Below, one piece after another: positions 37,057 through 46,463 of a stretch of 64,000 nt of DNA (positions are counted from its first letter, which is position 1; each line of letters starts with the position of its first letter). The position numbers were made by a program, and so were the translations under genes. The notes below the pieces were generated by a model that searched no databases, was not told the DNA's origin, and saw only the letters and a program-made list of their open reading frames with translations. Source of the DNA: Candidatus Kirkpatrickella diaphorinae (GTDB lineage Bacteria > Pseudomonadota > Alphaproteobacteria > Acetobacterales > Acetobacteraceae); assembly GCF_025736875.1 (NCBI RefSeq), contig NZ_CP107052.1, positions 1,816,501 to 1,880,500 on the forward strand, given 5' to 3'.

Positions 37057-38532
37057 ATGGCAATTCCTCAAGAGGGCACTTACCGGCTGAATGTCGCGCA
37101 ACTCAGAAACCCACGCGCTGATAATAACATGCCCGGACGCTGGAGATTCACCATCGGCGACAATAGGGGCAATATCAGGAATGACACAGCGCCGAATACC
37201 GATGTGACCTTCAATGGTGATAAGATTTCACTCACAATGCCGAACGGTAAGAGTTACGTCATTGACCCCGCAAGTATCGCCGTGAGCGATAGCGACCCTG
37301 GCACGATATTTGTTCAGGATCTCGAAAGTGGCTCCTGGTGGGTTTTCTCCGTTCTCGATTCGCCGACAATGAAGTTGGGAATGACCTTTGACTATGCCCC
37401 ACCGGTCGGAACAACGGATCCGATAAGAGGTGAGGCGAGAATGGGTGAATGGCGACCCAACGGGGGTTACACCAATTATGTTAACGGTAAGGACACGTCC
37501 CAAGTTGATTTCGGACCACCGGAATGTTTCCTGCCCGGAACGCTGATCGAGACGGAAAAGGGACTTCAGCCCGTTGAAGCCATCCGCCCTGGGGATCGTG
37601 TGCTGACGATATGGGGCCGATATCGGCAATATCTTCCCGTGATCTGGGTTGGTTCTCAATCCGTCAGAGTGCATCCGGATTTGTCACCCGATATGGCGGG
37701 ATATCCCGTCATCATCAAAGCCGGTGCAATCTCGGATCATGTCCCCCAGCGGGACCTGCGCGTGACGTCTGAGCACTGCATCGCGTTGGAAAACCGCCTC
37801 ATCCCTGTGCGCATGCTGGTCAACGGGAAGTCAATTTTCTACGACATGACGGTGACCTCCTATGAGGTTCATCATTTCGAGACGGCGCGCCATGCCATCA
37901 TCCTGGCGGAAGGGCTGGGTGTGGAGACATTTCTCGATACGGGCAACCGGAATCGGTTTGAGAAACATGTGGGCATCACGCCTGTTTTGAACAAAAATCC
38001 TGAAACAGCCTGTATGCCGGCCCTGCCGATCGGGATGGCCTTACCGAAGATGAAGCGTCTCTGGACACGTATCGCGCAGCGTGCCGCAACCCCGTCCGCG
38101 TCTCCCCGTCATTCTGTCAAACCCGGAAGGCGTCGGCCGTCACCTCGTTTAAAGATATTGTCAGAGAGCGGTGCCGCTTATCAATTGACGCAGGTCGCGC
38201 CCAATATTTTCAAGGCGCGGCTTCCCGCTTCGGAAACAAAAATCGCCTTCGAGTCACCGTCTTTTCGTTTCTGTGATCTGAATGGCCCTTATCACGATGA
38301 TCGGCGACGCCTCGGTATGCTTGTCGAGGGAATCGACATCACCACCGACACGAAAGCGGGCGGCGAGGCGCGCGATGTGGCTTTTGAACGCGGAGCGGGA
38401 TGGATCGGGCCGGATGCGTCATGGCCATGCTGGACGAATGGCCGCGGTGAGATTCATCTCGAACCACCGGAAAATAGTGGCCAGATGCATATGATTGTGC
38501 GGGTCAATGCTGACGTTCTGAAGCCCGTCTGA
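37057..38532 (+). CDS. Hint-domain protein (Hedgehog/intein fold), passenger plus shared C-terminal module
   Basis: 491-residue protein in three parts. Residues 1-157 are a beta-rich passenger of unknown fold. From about 158 lies a Hint domain: PECFLPGTLIETEKGLQPVE with candidate nucleophile Cys160, then PGDRVLT, the block-B-like TSEHC (T..H), IPVRMLVNG and HHFETARHAIILAEG. From about 365 a C-terminal module contains CDLNGPYHDDRRRLGMLVEG and SWPCWTNGRGEIHL. Hint domains in inteins and Hedgehog proteins self-cleave at the Cys, so N-terminal release of the passenger is possible but unproven. No Sec signal peptide is visible. A related architecture occurs at 46464-48380. Confidence 0.8.
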   Translation: MAIPQEGTYRLNVAQLRNPRADNNMPGRWRFTIGDNRGNIRNDTAPNTDVTFNGDKISLTMPNGKSYVIDPASIAVSDSDPGTIFVQDLESGSWWVFSVLDSPTMKLGMTFDYAPPVGTTDPIRGEARMGEWRPNGGYTNYVNGKDTSQVDFGPPECFLPGTLIETEKGLQPVEAIRPGDRVLTIWGRYRQYLPVIWVGSQSVRVHPDLSPDMAGYPVIIKAGAISDHVPQRDLRVTSEHCIALENRLIPVRMLVNGKSIFYDMTVTSYEVHHFETARHAIILAEGLGVETFLDTGNRNRFEKHVGITPVLNKNPETACMPALPIGMALPKMKRLWTRIAQRAATPSASPRHSVKPGRRRPSPRLKILSESGAAYQLTQVAPNIFKARLPASETKIAFESPSFRFCDLNGPYHDDRRRLGMLVEGIDITTDTKAGGEARDVAFERGAGWIGPDASWPCWTNGRGEIHLEPPENSGQMHMIVRVNADVLKPV

Positions 38533-38573
38533 GGGAGATGCTTTTCAGTGGGCGCATGAAAACGCAAGGCGAC

Positions 38574-39545
38574 TTATTGCGGCGGTTTTGCCCAGCGCCA
38601 GAAGCTTCTCCCCTGCCGTGCCAGTTCACGATGGGAAACGACGACCGGCCCATCCTGACTTAAACCGGGGTGGGTGTGATCGGCTAATTTCTCTGCGATA
38701 TCTTCGATCATCGTGACCGAGCGGTGCTGCCCGCCGGAGCACCCGACGGCGATTGTCGCGTGACGTTTCCCCTCACTGACAAAGCGCGGAAGAACCAGCC
38801 CCAGCATGTCGAGAATCTGGCGGAGAAATCGATCATAATCCGGGTCGGCGCGCACATAGGCCTGCACCTCGGGGTCAAGGCCGGTTTTGGGTCGCAATGA
38901 CTCATCATAACGCGGATTACGGAGGAAACGCGCATCGAAAACAACATCGGCCTCTCGCGGCAGACCGGCGGGAAAAGCGAAGGACATCAGCGACAATGTC
39001 AGCGCACCGCCATCCGCACGCGACCCGAACCGCGCTTCAACCATTTGACGAAATTCGGGGAGGGAAAGGCCTGACGTGTCAATGACGAGGTCAGCATGTG
39101 CTCGGAGCGGGGCCATCACCTCGATTTCCCGCGCGATATTCTGCGGCAGGCTGTACCCGGCATTCGAGTCATTATCATAAGGGTGTCGCCGCCGCGTGGC
39201 CGTGAAGCGTTTCAACAGCGCATCCGTATCTGCCGTCGCAAAAATCAGCTCACTGCGTAGCCCGGCCTGTGTCCTGAGCCTTGCAACGAGATCAACAACG
39301 GAATCAATGTTGAAACCGCGTGTGCGTTGATCAATGCCGATGGCAAGATGGTGGTCCGCGCGTGAGACGAGTTGCTCGACAAGGTTGAGCGGCGGGTTGT
39401 CAACGACTTCATAGCCGAGATCCTCCAACACGCGCAGCATCGAGGATTTACCCGCGCCTGAAACACCTGTTACCAACAGGACACGTTGAGGATCATTCAG
39501 ATTCAGAACTGACCTCCCGACTCCAGACCCATTACCGGACCTCAT
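38574..39545 (-). CDS. rapZ: RNase adapter protein RapZ (YvcJ family)
   Basis: P-loop nucleotide-binding protein; in E. coli RapZ guides RNase E to the GlmZ sRNA to control glucosamine-6-phosphate synthase. The 323 residues carry Walker A VTGVSGAGKSSMLRVLEDLG (Lys33 region), VVDNPPLNLVEQ, Walker-B-like LVIDTSGL, and the most conserved C-terminal block HATIAVGCSGGQHRSVTMIE. An N-terminal extension of about 20 residues precedes the core. In many alphaproteobacteria it lies next to hprK and the chvIG genes; here it is isolated between a Hint gene and an unrelated ORF. Its function here may differ from E. coli. Confidence 0.93.
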   Translation of the reverse strand: MRSGNGSGVGRSVLNLNDPQRVLLVTGVSGAGKSSMLRVLEDLGYEVVDNPPLNLVEQLVSRADHHLAIGIDQRTRGFNIDSVVDLVARLRTQAGLRSELIFATADTDALLKRFTATRRRHPYDNDSNAGYSLPQNIAREIEVMAPLRAHADLVIDTSGLSLPEFRQMVEARFGSRADGGALTLSLMSFAFPAGLPREADVVFDARFLRNPRYDESLRPKTGLDPEVQAYVRADPDYDRFLRQILDMLGLVLPRFVSEGKRHATIAVGCSGGQHRSVTMIEDIAEKLADHTHPGLSQDGPVVVSHRELARQGRSFWRWAKPPQ

Positions 39546-39753
39546 CTTGCTAGGTCATGAGTCGAACATACAATGCGAAGCGTCATCACGTGCAGATTTA
39601 CCATGGCACGCGTACGTTAAGCAATGTAATGAATATTATGTGTAAGATGTGGAGAAATCAGGCTGTGACGATGTCATGAGGTTGCAGCCAGGCAAATTCA
39701 CGATATCCTTCGATTGTGGCATCGATAAGGCAGGAAGGATTTAAAATCAAAGC

Positions 39754-40092
39754 ATGACGGACTATAGCGAAATCAATGGTGCCGATGCTGATGGCGCAAT
39801 ACCCGAGTCCATCATCGCTGAATGTCGCAACGCCCTGACGACGATGAATAATCATCTCACCCGCGATGAAATCGGGCTGCACAATGTCCGCCGCGTTGTT
39901 TTCGCTGTGCGGGACGGGGAAGCTCTGCTGGCATGTCAAACTGTCCTGGCAGGCTGGTTTGACGGTATCAGCCCCATCATGACATTGCGCGTTCAACCCC
40001 GATTTCGGTTGAAAGGCCAGCGTCTTTCTCTTTCCGTCACGCTTGAGGAAGCTGATGCGTCCATGCCGGTTTACGATGATGAGGAGTTGTAA
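39754..40092 (+). CDS. Hypothetical protein, possibly RidA/YjgF-like
   Basis: 112-residue acidic protein that I do not firmly recognise. The segment LHNVRRVVFAVRDGEALLAC followed by WFDGISPIMTLRVQPRFRLKGQRLSLSV resembles the core of RidA/YjgF proteins (a strand with D.., then a FG..P.R.-like turn and a final hydrophobic strand). The N-terminus (ESIIAECRNALTTMNNHL) would match the RidA helix. The RidA catalytic arginine cannot be placed with confidence. A minus-strand frame over the same DNA looks less protein-like. The nearest purine-rich site (AGGAAGG) is about 15 bases upstream, which is far. Confidence 0.5.
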   Translation: MTDYSEINGADADGAIPESIIAECRNALTTMNNHLTRDEIGLHNVRRVVFAVRDGEALLACQTVLAGWFDGISPIMTLRVQPRFRLKGQRLSLSVTLEEADASMPVYDDEEL

Positions 40093-40155
40093 CCAACGCG
40101 ACATTGCCGGATAGCGGCGGGAATAACCCGCCGCGCCATGATTCAGGGCCGCGCC

Positions 40156-43100
40156 TTATGATGTAAGTGACATCAGCGCGACGTCGCCCCCCAAGGCGGC
40201 GGTGTTATCCGTTACAACCTTTTCGCCAACTAACCATTCCGGGCGTGCCGATTTAATATCGAAGATCGGGACAATCAGCCCTTCACGCGATGTAATGGTT
40301 GAGGCGGCCTGCGCCGCCATGGCTGAGCCTTCCTCCACCAATGCGATATCACATTCCGGCAGAGCGCCCGGATCTACCCGCAGGATCGACCCAGCGAGGA
40401 GGCGCGGCATGTTGCGTGCCCATTCCATCGCTGAATCCGGAGCAAGGACAAGGGCAAGATTGCCGGTGCTTAAAGCAAGCCCGATCGCGTAAATAATGTT
40501 CGGCCAGCTTTCCGCCACGCACAGGACACGCCCCCGAGGTGTCAGCATGTGAATATTCGTTTCGCCAACAGGGCTCGGTAGATCCCTTGAAGCGCCGCAC
40601 AAAGTCGTCATGATCAAAGGACGGATCCGCCGAGCGGAAGGCTGATCCCGGGATTCCAGATGTGTGAGGAAGGCGCGCGCGGCAGCGGGCGCGGCCCCGC
40701 CCGGCCATGTGAGCGGCGTGTCACCGGAAAGGCCGAGCCGTGGCACAAGAAGCGGTCCCCCCGCCTTCGGCCCCGTGCCGGAAAGGCCCTTCCCACCGAA
40801 AGGCTGGGAGCCGACCGTTGCGCCGATAATATTGCGGTTGACGTAGATATTGCCAGCATGGCTGCGAGATGTCGCATGCTGTATCGTCGATTTGACACGG
40901 CTCTGAATACCGAACGTCAAAGCATATCCTGTCGCATTAACGGCATCAATGACGCTCGATAATTCCTGACGCTCGAACCGTCGGACATGGAGGACCGGAC
41001 CGAAAACCTCCTGGCCGATATCCGCGACGCGACCGACTTCAATGATTGTCGGAGGAACAAACCAGCCCGCCTGCTGCACCAGCCCGTTTTTCGGCTGCCA
41101 GATTTCACGTCCGGCATCACGCATGGCGGCGATATGGTCCTCGATACATGTCCTGGCTTCCTCCGATATGACGGGGCCGATATCCGTGCTGAGCTGGCTC
41201 GGATCGCCAACCGAGATTTCGTTCAACGCGCCTTTCAGCATGTCGATCACGTGGTCCGCGCAATCATCCTGCACTAGCAGGACGCGGAGGGCGGAGCAGC
41301 GTTGACCGGCACTGTCGAAAGCCGATGCAATGATGTCCGTGACAGCCTGCTCAGGCAATGAAGAGCTGTCGACCAGCATGGCATTCTGACCGCCTGTTTC
41401 GGCGATGAAGGAAACAGACTGGCCCGTGCGCCCGCGTCGACCTAGAAGGGCGCCACTGATCAGCTTCCCGACTTTGGTTGAGCCGGTAAACATCACGCCG
41501 TCAATGCGTTGATCGGCCACGAGCGCGGCGCCGACATCGCCATCTCCCGGCAGAAGCTGCAAAGCCGGGACAGGTATGCCACTTTCGTGGAAGAGACGGA
41601 CAGCCATGGCGGCGATAAGGGGTGTTTCCTCAGCGGGCTTGGCGATGACGGCATTCCCGGCAGCCAATGAGGCTGCGATCTGACCCGTGAAAATCGCGAG
41701 GGGGAAATTCCAGGGGGAAATGCAGAGGATCACGCCCAGCGGGGTAATCGTCGCCTCTGAATTCTTCATGGCGACTTGCGCACCGTAATAACGCAGGAAG
41801 TCCACTGCCTCTCTGACTTCACCGACGGCATTGGCGTAAGTTTTACCGGCTTCCCGCACCAACAGGGCGATCAGTTCGATCATATGCGTTTCGAGGGCGT
41901 CGGCGCATTTATCAAGAATGTCACGCCGTGCGGCTGGCGTCATATTGCGCCATGCGGCTTCCTGATCCGCATTTTCAAGCGCTTTTTCCATCGCGGCGTC
42001 TGAGGCATATGTGACCTGCCCCACAATGTCGTGATGATCAGCGGGGTTGATCACCGGGCGTGTCGCATCCCCTGACGCATCATAATGTGCGATGAGGGGG
42101 TGGCTTTCATAGGTGCGCTCAGTCGCGCGCAAGGATTTATCAAGTGTTTCCAGCATACACTCATCCGTCAGGTCCAGCCCGTGGGAATTCCGACGTGACG
42201 GGCCGAAAATCTTTTCAGGGAGGCGGATGTCAGTATGAGGTGCACCGAGCGGTGACACTTTTCGAGCGAGCGAAACAGGGTCACGGATCAGCTCATCAAG
42301 CGATATTTCAGGGTTGGCGGCCTGATTGACGAAAGACGAATTTGCGCCATTTTCAAGTAGGCGCCGCACGAGATAGCAAAGGAGCGCGCGATGCGCCCCG
42401 ACAGGGGCATAAATGCGGCACGGCGTCGCCAGGCCTGCGGGGTCAATCACCGGGCCGTAAACGGCCTGACCCATGCCATGCAGGCACTGGAATTCATATT
42501 TGCCGGGCTGGTGCGGGCCGGCCATGGCGTGGATGGCCGCAATTGTGTGGGCGTTATGCGTCGCAAATTGCGGATAAATTTCCTCTTTCGCCGCCAGAAG
42601 TCGGCGGGCACAGGCAAGGTAACTGACATCCGTGTGGCACTTCCGGGTGAAAACGGGGAAATCATCGACGCCCTCCACCTGGGTGCGCTTGATTTCCGTA
42701 TCCCAGTAAGCGCCTTTCACGAGGCGGACCATCAGGCGATGCTTCGTCTGTCGCGCAAGTTCGATCAGATAATCGACGACATGGCTGGCACGTTTTTGCC
42801 GTAAGCCTGCACGACAAAGCCAATGCCATTCCATTGCGCAAGTTCAGGCATGTGGCACAGGGCTTCGAGGAGATCGAGCGACAGGTCAAGACGGTCACTC
42901 TCCTCCGCATCAATATTGAGGCCGATATCGTAACGTCGCGCCTGCGCGGCAAGCGCTTTAAGGCGCGGGAGCAGTTCCCCCATCACCCGTGTTTTTTGCG
43001 CGCGCGCATATCGCGGATGCAATGCGGAAAGTTTGATGGATATTCCCGGTCGGGCATAAAGTGAGGCGCCCTGGGCCTGTTGGCCGATAGCATCAATCGC

Positions 43101-43757
43101 GGCGCTATAATCGTCGAAGTAGCGTGCGGCGTCCTCGGATGTTAACGCCGCCTCACCCAGCATGTCATAGGAGTAAGTGTAACCGCGCGTCTCCGGCTCA
43201 CGACTGCTCTGCAGCGCCTGCGCGATGGTCTGGCCAAGCACGAATTGCCCGCCCATCCGGCCGATCGCGCGCTCGATACCCAGCCTTATGAAAGGGGCGC
43301 TGCCCCGCGCGAGAAGGCCCGTCGGGTCCCGGTGCAGGCGCGCCGCGGCGGTCATCGCCAAAGCGGCGGCATTAACTGTTAAAGGCTGCTCACGCCCGAC
43401 GAAGCTTTGCCAGTCATTATTGCCGACCTGGTCCCGGATCAACGCATCTTTCGTGGCCGCATCGGGAATGCGCAGGATCGCCTCGGCAAGGCGCATCAGG
43501 GCCAGGCCTTCCGGAGATGACAGGGAAAAACGCTGCATGATGGCTTCGACACCGCTACTGCCAACACGTTTACGCTGCTGGCCCGCCAGGAAACGCGCTG
43601 TTTTCGTGGCCTGGGCGGAAAGCTCGGGGGAGAGAGTGGCCTCATCGATAAGAGCTGCGACGCAATCCGTTTCGGGGCGCCGTTTAGCTTCGGCAATGGC
43701 GCGCCGTAACGCGCTGAGTTCAATGTGCTCTTCCAGGAAGCTGCTGAATGGTGTCAT
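40156..43757 (-). pseudogene. putA: putA (proline dehydrogenase / P5C dehydrogenase) with a frameshift at an A5 run
   Basis: Bifunctional membrane-peripheral enzyme that oxidises proline to glutamate and reduces quinone. The sequence splits into an N-terminal frame (43757-42765) and a C-terminal frame (from 42834 down to 40156). Homology runs on across the junction: IGFVVQAYGK in frame 1 continues as RASHVVDYLIELARQTKHRL and RLVKGAYWDTEIKRTQ in frame 2. The break is at five T's (A5 on the coding strand), 42793-42797. The proline dehydrogenase part has YPQFATHNAHT. The P5C dehydrogenase part has FTGSTKVG, ETGGQNAML and catalytic Cys in SAGQRCSALR. A C-terminal domain follows; there is no N-terminal ribbon-helix-helix. 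Restored length is about 1200 aa (type B PutA). Sequencing error, true mutation or slippage are all possible. Confidence 0.85.
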
Positions 43758-44138
43758 AGGGTCTCATCACGATCAGAGGGGCGCCAAACAGACGGAACGG
43801 TGTCAGGTTCGCTCAAAACGCACTATGGCACTGAACCCCGCCCTCCGCGAGACTGTAGAGCGCCTACAGATACGAAAAAGGTGCAGTATCGCCGTATAAA
43901 AAATTTTTCTGAAAATTCCGCTTGCCACTGACAAGACTGACTAATCTCTCGCCTTTGACCGCATCGGACCGAATTTCGCAACATTTTGAGAAAAGCAGAC
44001 GCCCAAAAAAGTCTTTTTAAGAAACTTGTTACGAAGTCTTAGTACTTCGACAAGAAATGCTGTCGGCTCGCTGAGCCCGCTTCGATAAGGTGAAGCTGCC
44101 GGTAAAATTTTGCGAGAAAAAGGTTTTTTAAGCCCAAG
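43758..44138. other. Intergenic region between fbaA 3' end and putA start
   Basis: 381 bp, largely AT-rich, holding the putA promoter region (leftward). It contains the inverted repeat CTGTAG-AGCGC-CTACAG at 43853-43869, about 100 bp upstream of putA and a possible operator. Two small hairpins are also present: CGAAGT/ACTTCG near 44034-44051 and GCTTC/GAAGC near 44080-44097. No gene is supportable here. Confidence 0.4.
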
Positions 44139-44172
44139 CAAAACGGCCTGTCATAGGATTATGACAGGCCGT
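44139..44172 (-). terminator. Intrinsic terminator of fbaA
   Basis: ACGGCCTGTCAT (44143-44154) and ATGACAGGCCGT (44161-44172) form a perfect 12-bp stem with a 6-nt loop. On the minus strand it is followed by TTTT, 21 bp beyond the fbaA stop. Confidence 0.88.
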
Positions 44173-44193
44173 CAGATTGTTTTCGGTCCGGGT

Positions 44194-45300
44194 TCAGGCG
44201 GCGATTGAGCGCCCTTTGGAGCCGAGATCCTGAAAGCTCTCATTGAGGCGGTGGATGATCGCTTTCTCACCCTCTCTCAACCATTTACGCGGGTCGTAAA
44301 ATTTTTTGTAAGGCTCATCCGTCGCAGGGTCGATCTGGTAGCGAAAAGCTTTATCGTGAGAGAAAACGAAATCGCCGATACCATGCGCGAATGCGAATTG
44401 CACATCCGTATCGATATTCATTTTAAAGACACCATAGGAGACGGCCGCCGAGATTTTATCTTTCTCGGAGCCCGAACCCCCATGGAAGACAAGGCTGAGC
44501 GGCTTGTCAGGCAGACCCTTCGCCTTCGCCACATATTGCTGGGAGTGCAGCAGGATTTCAGGGCGCAACTGCACATTGCCCGGCTTATAGACGCCGTGCA
44601 CATTGCCGAAAGAGGCGGCAATGGTGATGTGACCCAGGGGGGAGAGCATATCCCAGGCTTTGAGGACATCCTCCGGCTGGGTGTAAAGATGCGCGTTATC
44701 GGCGTGATCCTCTAGATCATGACCGACGCCATCTTCCTCACCGCCTGTCACGCCGAGTTCGAATTCCAGGCTGATGCCGAGGCGCGCCATACGCGGCAGA
44801 AGCCGTGCGCACTCACTTAAATTAACCTCAAGCGCTTCAGCGGAGAGGTCAATCATGTGAGACGAGAAGAGGGGCGGGCGTCCGGCGGCGACTTCCTGCT
44901 CACTGACATCCAGCAGGCCCTCCACCCATGGAATGAGCTTCCGGTTGGCGTGGTCCGTATGCAGAATGACGCAGATGCCATATTCTTTCGCGAGGCTGTG
45001 GACATGGCGCGCCATGGAAGCCGCACCAAGAATGCGGGCCTTGCCGGCATCTGCGAGCCCTTCCCCCGCGAAAAAACGCGCGCCGCCATTCGAACATTGA
45101 ATAATAATGTCGGAGCGATTGGCGGCGGCGGCTTCAAGAACAGCGTTGACACTATTCGTACCAACAACATTGACGGCAGGTAAGGCATAACCGCCCGCTT
45201 TGCACGCTTCAATGAGTGTGCGGTAATCTTCGCCCGTGACGACACCCGGCTTCAACGTCCGGGATTGATGAGTTGTGGAAGGCGAGATGTCGGAAACCAT
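44194..45300 (-). CDS. fbaA: Class II fructose-bisphosphate aldolase
   Basis: Zinc-dependent aldolase that interconverts fructose-1,6-bisphosphate with dihydroxyacetone phosphate and glyceraldehyde-3-phosphate. The 368-residue protein has LHTDHANRKLIPWVEGLL (about 113-130; zinc His and catalytic Asp), the second-site block SLEFELGVTGGEEDGVG, and SLVFHGGSGSEKDKI followed by KMNIDTDVQFAF for phosphate binding. These mark class IIA (FbaA type, long form). The N-terminal 20 residues are variable; the upstream ribosome-binding site is weak. Acetic acid bacteria often lack phosphofructokinase, in which case the enzyme would serve gluconeogenesis; this is inference. Confidence 0.95.
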   Translation of the reverse strand: MVSDISPSTTHQSRTLKPGVVTGEDYRTLIEACKAGGYALPAVNVVGTNSVNAVLEAAAANRSDIIIQCSNGGARFFAGEGLADAGKARILGAASMARHVHSLAKEYGICVILHTDHANRKLIPWVEGLLDVSEQEVAAGRPPLFSSHMIDLSAEALEVNLSECARLLPRMARLGISLEFELGVTGGEEDGVGHDLEDHADNAHLYTQPEDVLKAWDMLSPLGHITIAASFGNVHGVYKPGNVQLRPEILLHSQQYVAKAKGLPDKPLSLVFHGGSGSEKDKISAAVSYGVFKMNIDTDVQFAFAHGIGDFVFSHDKAFRYQIDPATDEPYKKFYDPRKWLREGEKAIIHRLNESFQDLGSKGRSIAA

Positions 45301-45665
45301 AGTTGAACTCTATAAATCTGTGATGAACTGGAAGGGAATATAACAAAATTTATGATGAATTTGCTACCCCACGTGATTGTTTTACATCGCACTGCCGCTT
45401 GAAAGCCGATCACCTTTGATGTGAGCGTCCTTCTCAAAGCGCTACAACCAGGCATTTTCCTGGAAAGTGAAAGTTGAATACGGAAGTGAGATAAAATTTT
45501 GACGATCGCGCCTTCACAACCTGAAAAGATTGCGCCGTGCCGAGTCTTATTTCGATAAATGGCGCGAGGGATTTTTAAATCCGCACGCGGGCCCGCCTGG
45601 CGGGCACATCAAAAAACGGGAATTTTTGCAGGAGGGGATTGTTAAAGCGGTGCCGTGCGCAGCGA
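45301..45665. other. Gap upstream of fbaA
   Basis: 365 bp containing the fbaA promoter region (leftward) and the 3' side of the 54-codon gene. An inverted repeat GCCCGC-CTG-GCGGGC lies at about 45591-45605, but no T-tract follows it on either strand. Otherwise AT-rich, nothing supportable. Confidence 0.35.
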
Positions 45666-45830
45666 TCATTCCCTCTGCGCGTAATCTTCGGGCGGGGACA
45701 CGACTTCCCGATAGGTCAGCTGCTCGTAATACGAGTAGATTTCCTCAATCAGTCTTTCCGCCTCGTTACGGTGACCCTCCTTTGCGAGGCGATTGGCCGA
45801 TGCGATCAACGTTTTGATCTCTACTGTCAT
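45666..45830 (-). CDS. Small 54-residue protein of unknown function
   Basis: On the minus strand an ATG at 45830 is preceded by AAAGGAG nine bases upstream, a near-perfect ribosome-binding site. It opens 54 codons: MTVEIKTLIASANRLAKEGH, then RNEAERLIEEIYSYYEQLTY and a tail REVVSPPEDYAQRE. The composition (Glu/Lys/Arg-rich, heptad-spaced Leu/Ile/Tyr) predicts a helical hairpin, and the codon usage matches neighbouring genes. I recognise no named family. It stands alone between fbaA and a long non-coding stretch. A cytosolic regulatory or protein-binding role would be guesswork. Confidence 0.7.
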   Translation of the reverse strand: MTVEIKTLIASANRLAKEGHRNEAERLIEEIYSYYEQLTYREVVSPPEDYAQRE

Positions 45831-46463
45831 TGCGAAAAGGCTCCTTTGTCAGCCCGTCCGTTTACAAACCTGGCAAGCAAATCCGGTGGGATACCGCTTT
45901 AAACATTACACCCGGTGTGCGCCATTGGAAGATTGCTTTTGTCAAAAATTTGAAACGTGTAGCCGCTTGAAGTCAATTTATACATTAAAAGCAATCAATA
46001 AACCTTAATAAACGGGCTGCGTCACGCAGATTTATGCGTAAAAACCCTTCCCCCTCACGGATGAGCGCCTTTCAGGACCGAACGCCGTTTCTGAAAATGG
46101 CCCAACCGTCAGAGCACCAATATCATCATGCATCTGAGGATGAGGCCGCTAACAGTCAACACTGCCCGGGCCAATCTCAAATTATTTGCGTTTTGAGAAG
46201 GCTGAAAAACTTAGCAAATATTGCGTTGAAAAGAAACCCTCTTTCCCCTTGTCGCATCTTAATCAACCAACATCACCCGGTGCTTCAAGACAATGGGCGA
46301 CCGGTGATGCGGGGGCACTTACAATCAACGTCATGAAATCTCAACGCACGGCGCGGATTCCCCATTGTCTCAGGCGCATCAATGAATGTCGATGTGAGAA
46401 CCCCTCACGAACCCTTGTTAAATCGGGTCCGCGAGGGGCGACAACATGCGGTTATGCTTTATC
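45831..46463. other. 633-bp stretch without a supportable gene
   Basis: The stretch has short open frames on both strands, none with a good ribosome-binding site or recognisable protein. Near 46392-46444 the imperfect arms CCCCTCACGAACCC and GGGTCCGCGAGGGG form a hairpin 20 bp past the stop of the leftward Hint gene, a possible factor-assisted terminator lacking a T-run. A minus-strand segment around 46110-46190 reads RLARAVLTVSGLILRC before a stop and could be the tail of a decayed gene. Confidence 0.35.

Noticed and set aside
37057-38532. Self-splicing intein
   Set aside because: No C-terminal His-Asn splice junction followed by Cys/Ser/Thr is visible and no host protein is interrupted; cleavage-only Hint activity is more plausible.
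45831-46463. Intact insertion sequence
   Set aside because: No terminal inverted repeats, target duplications or open transposase frame.
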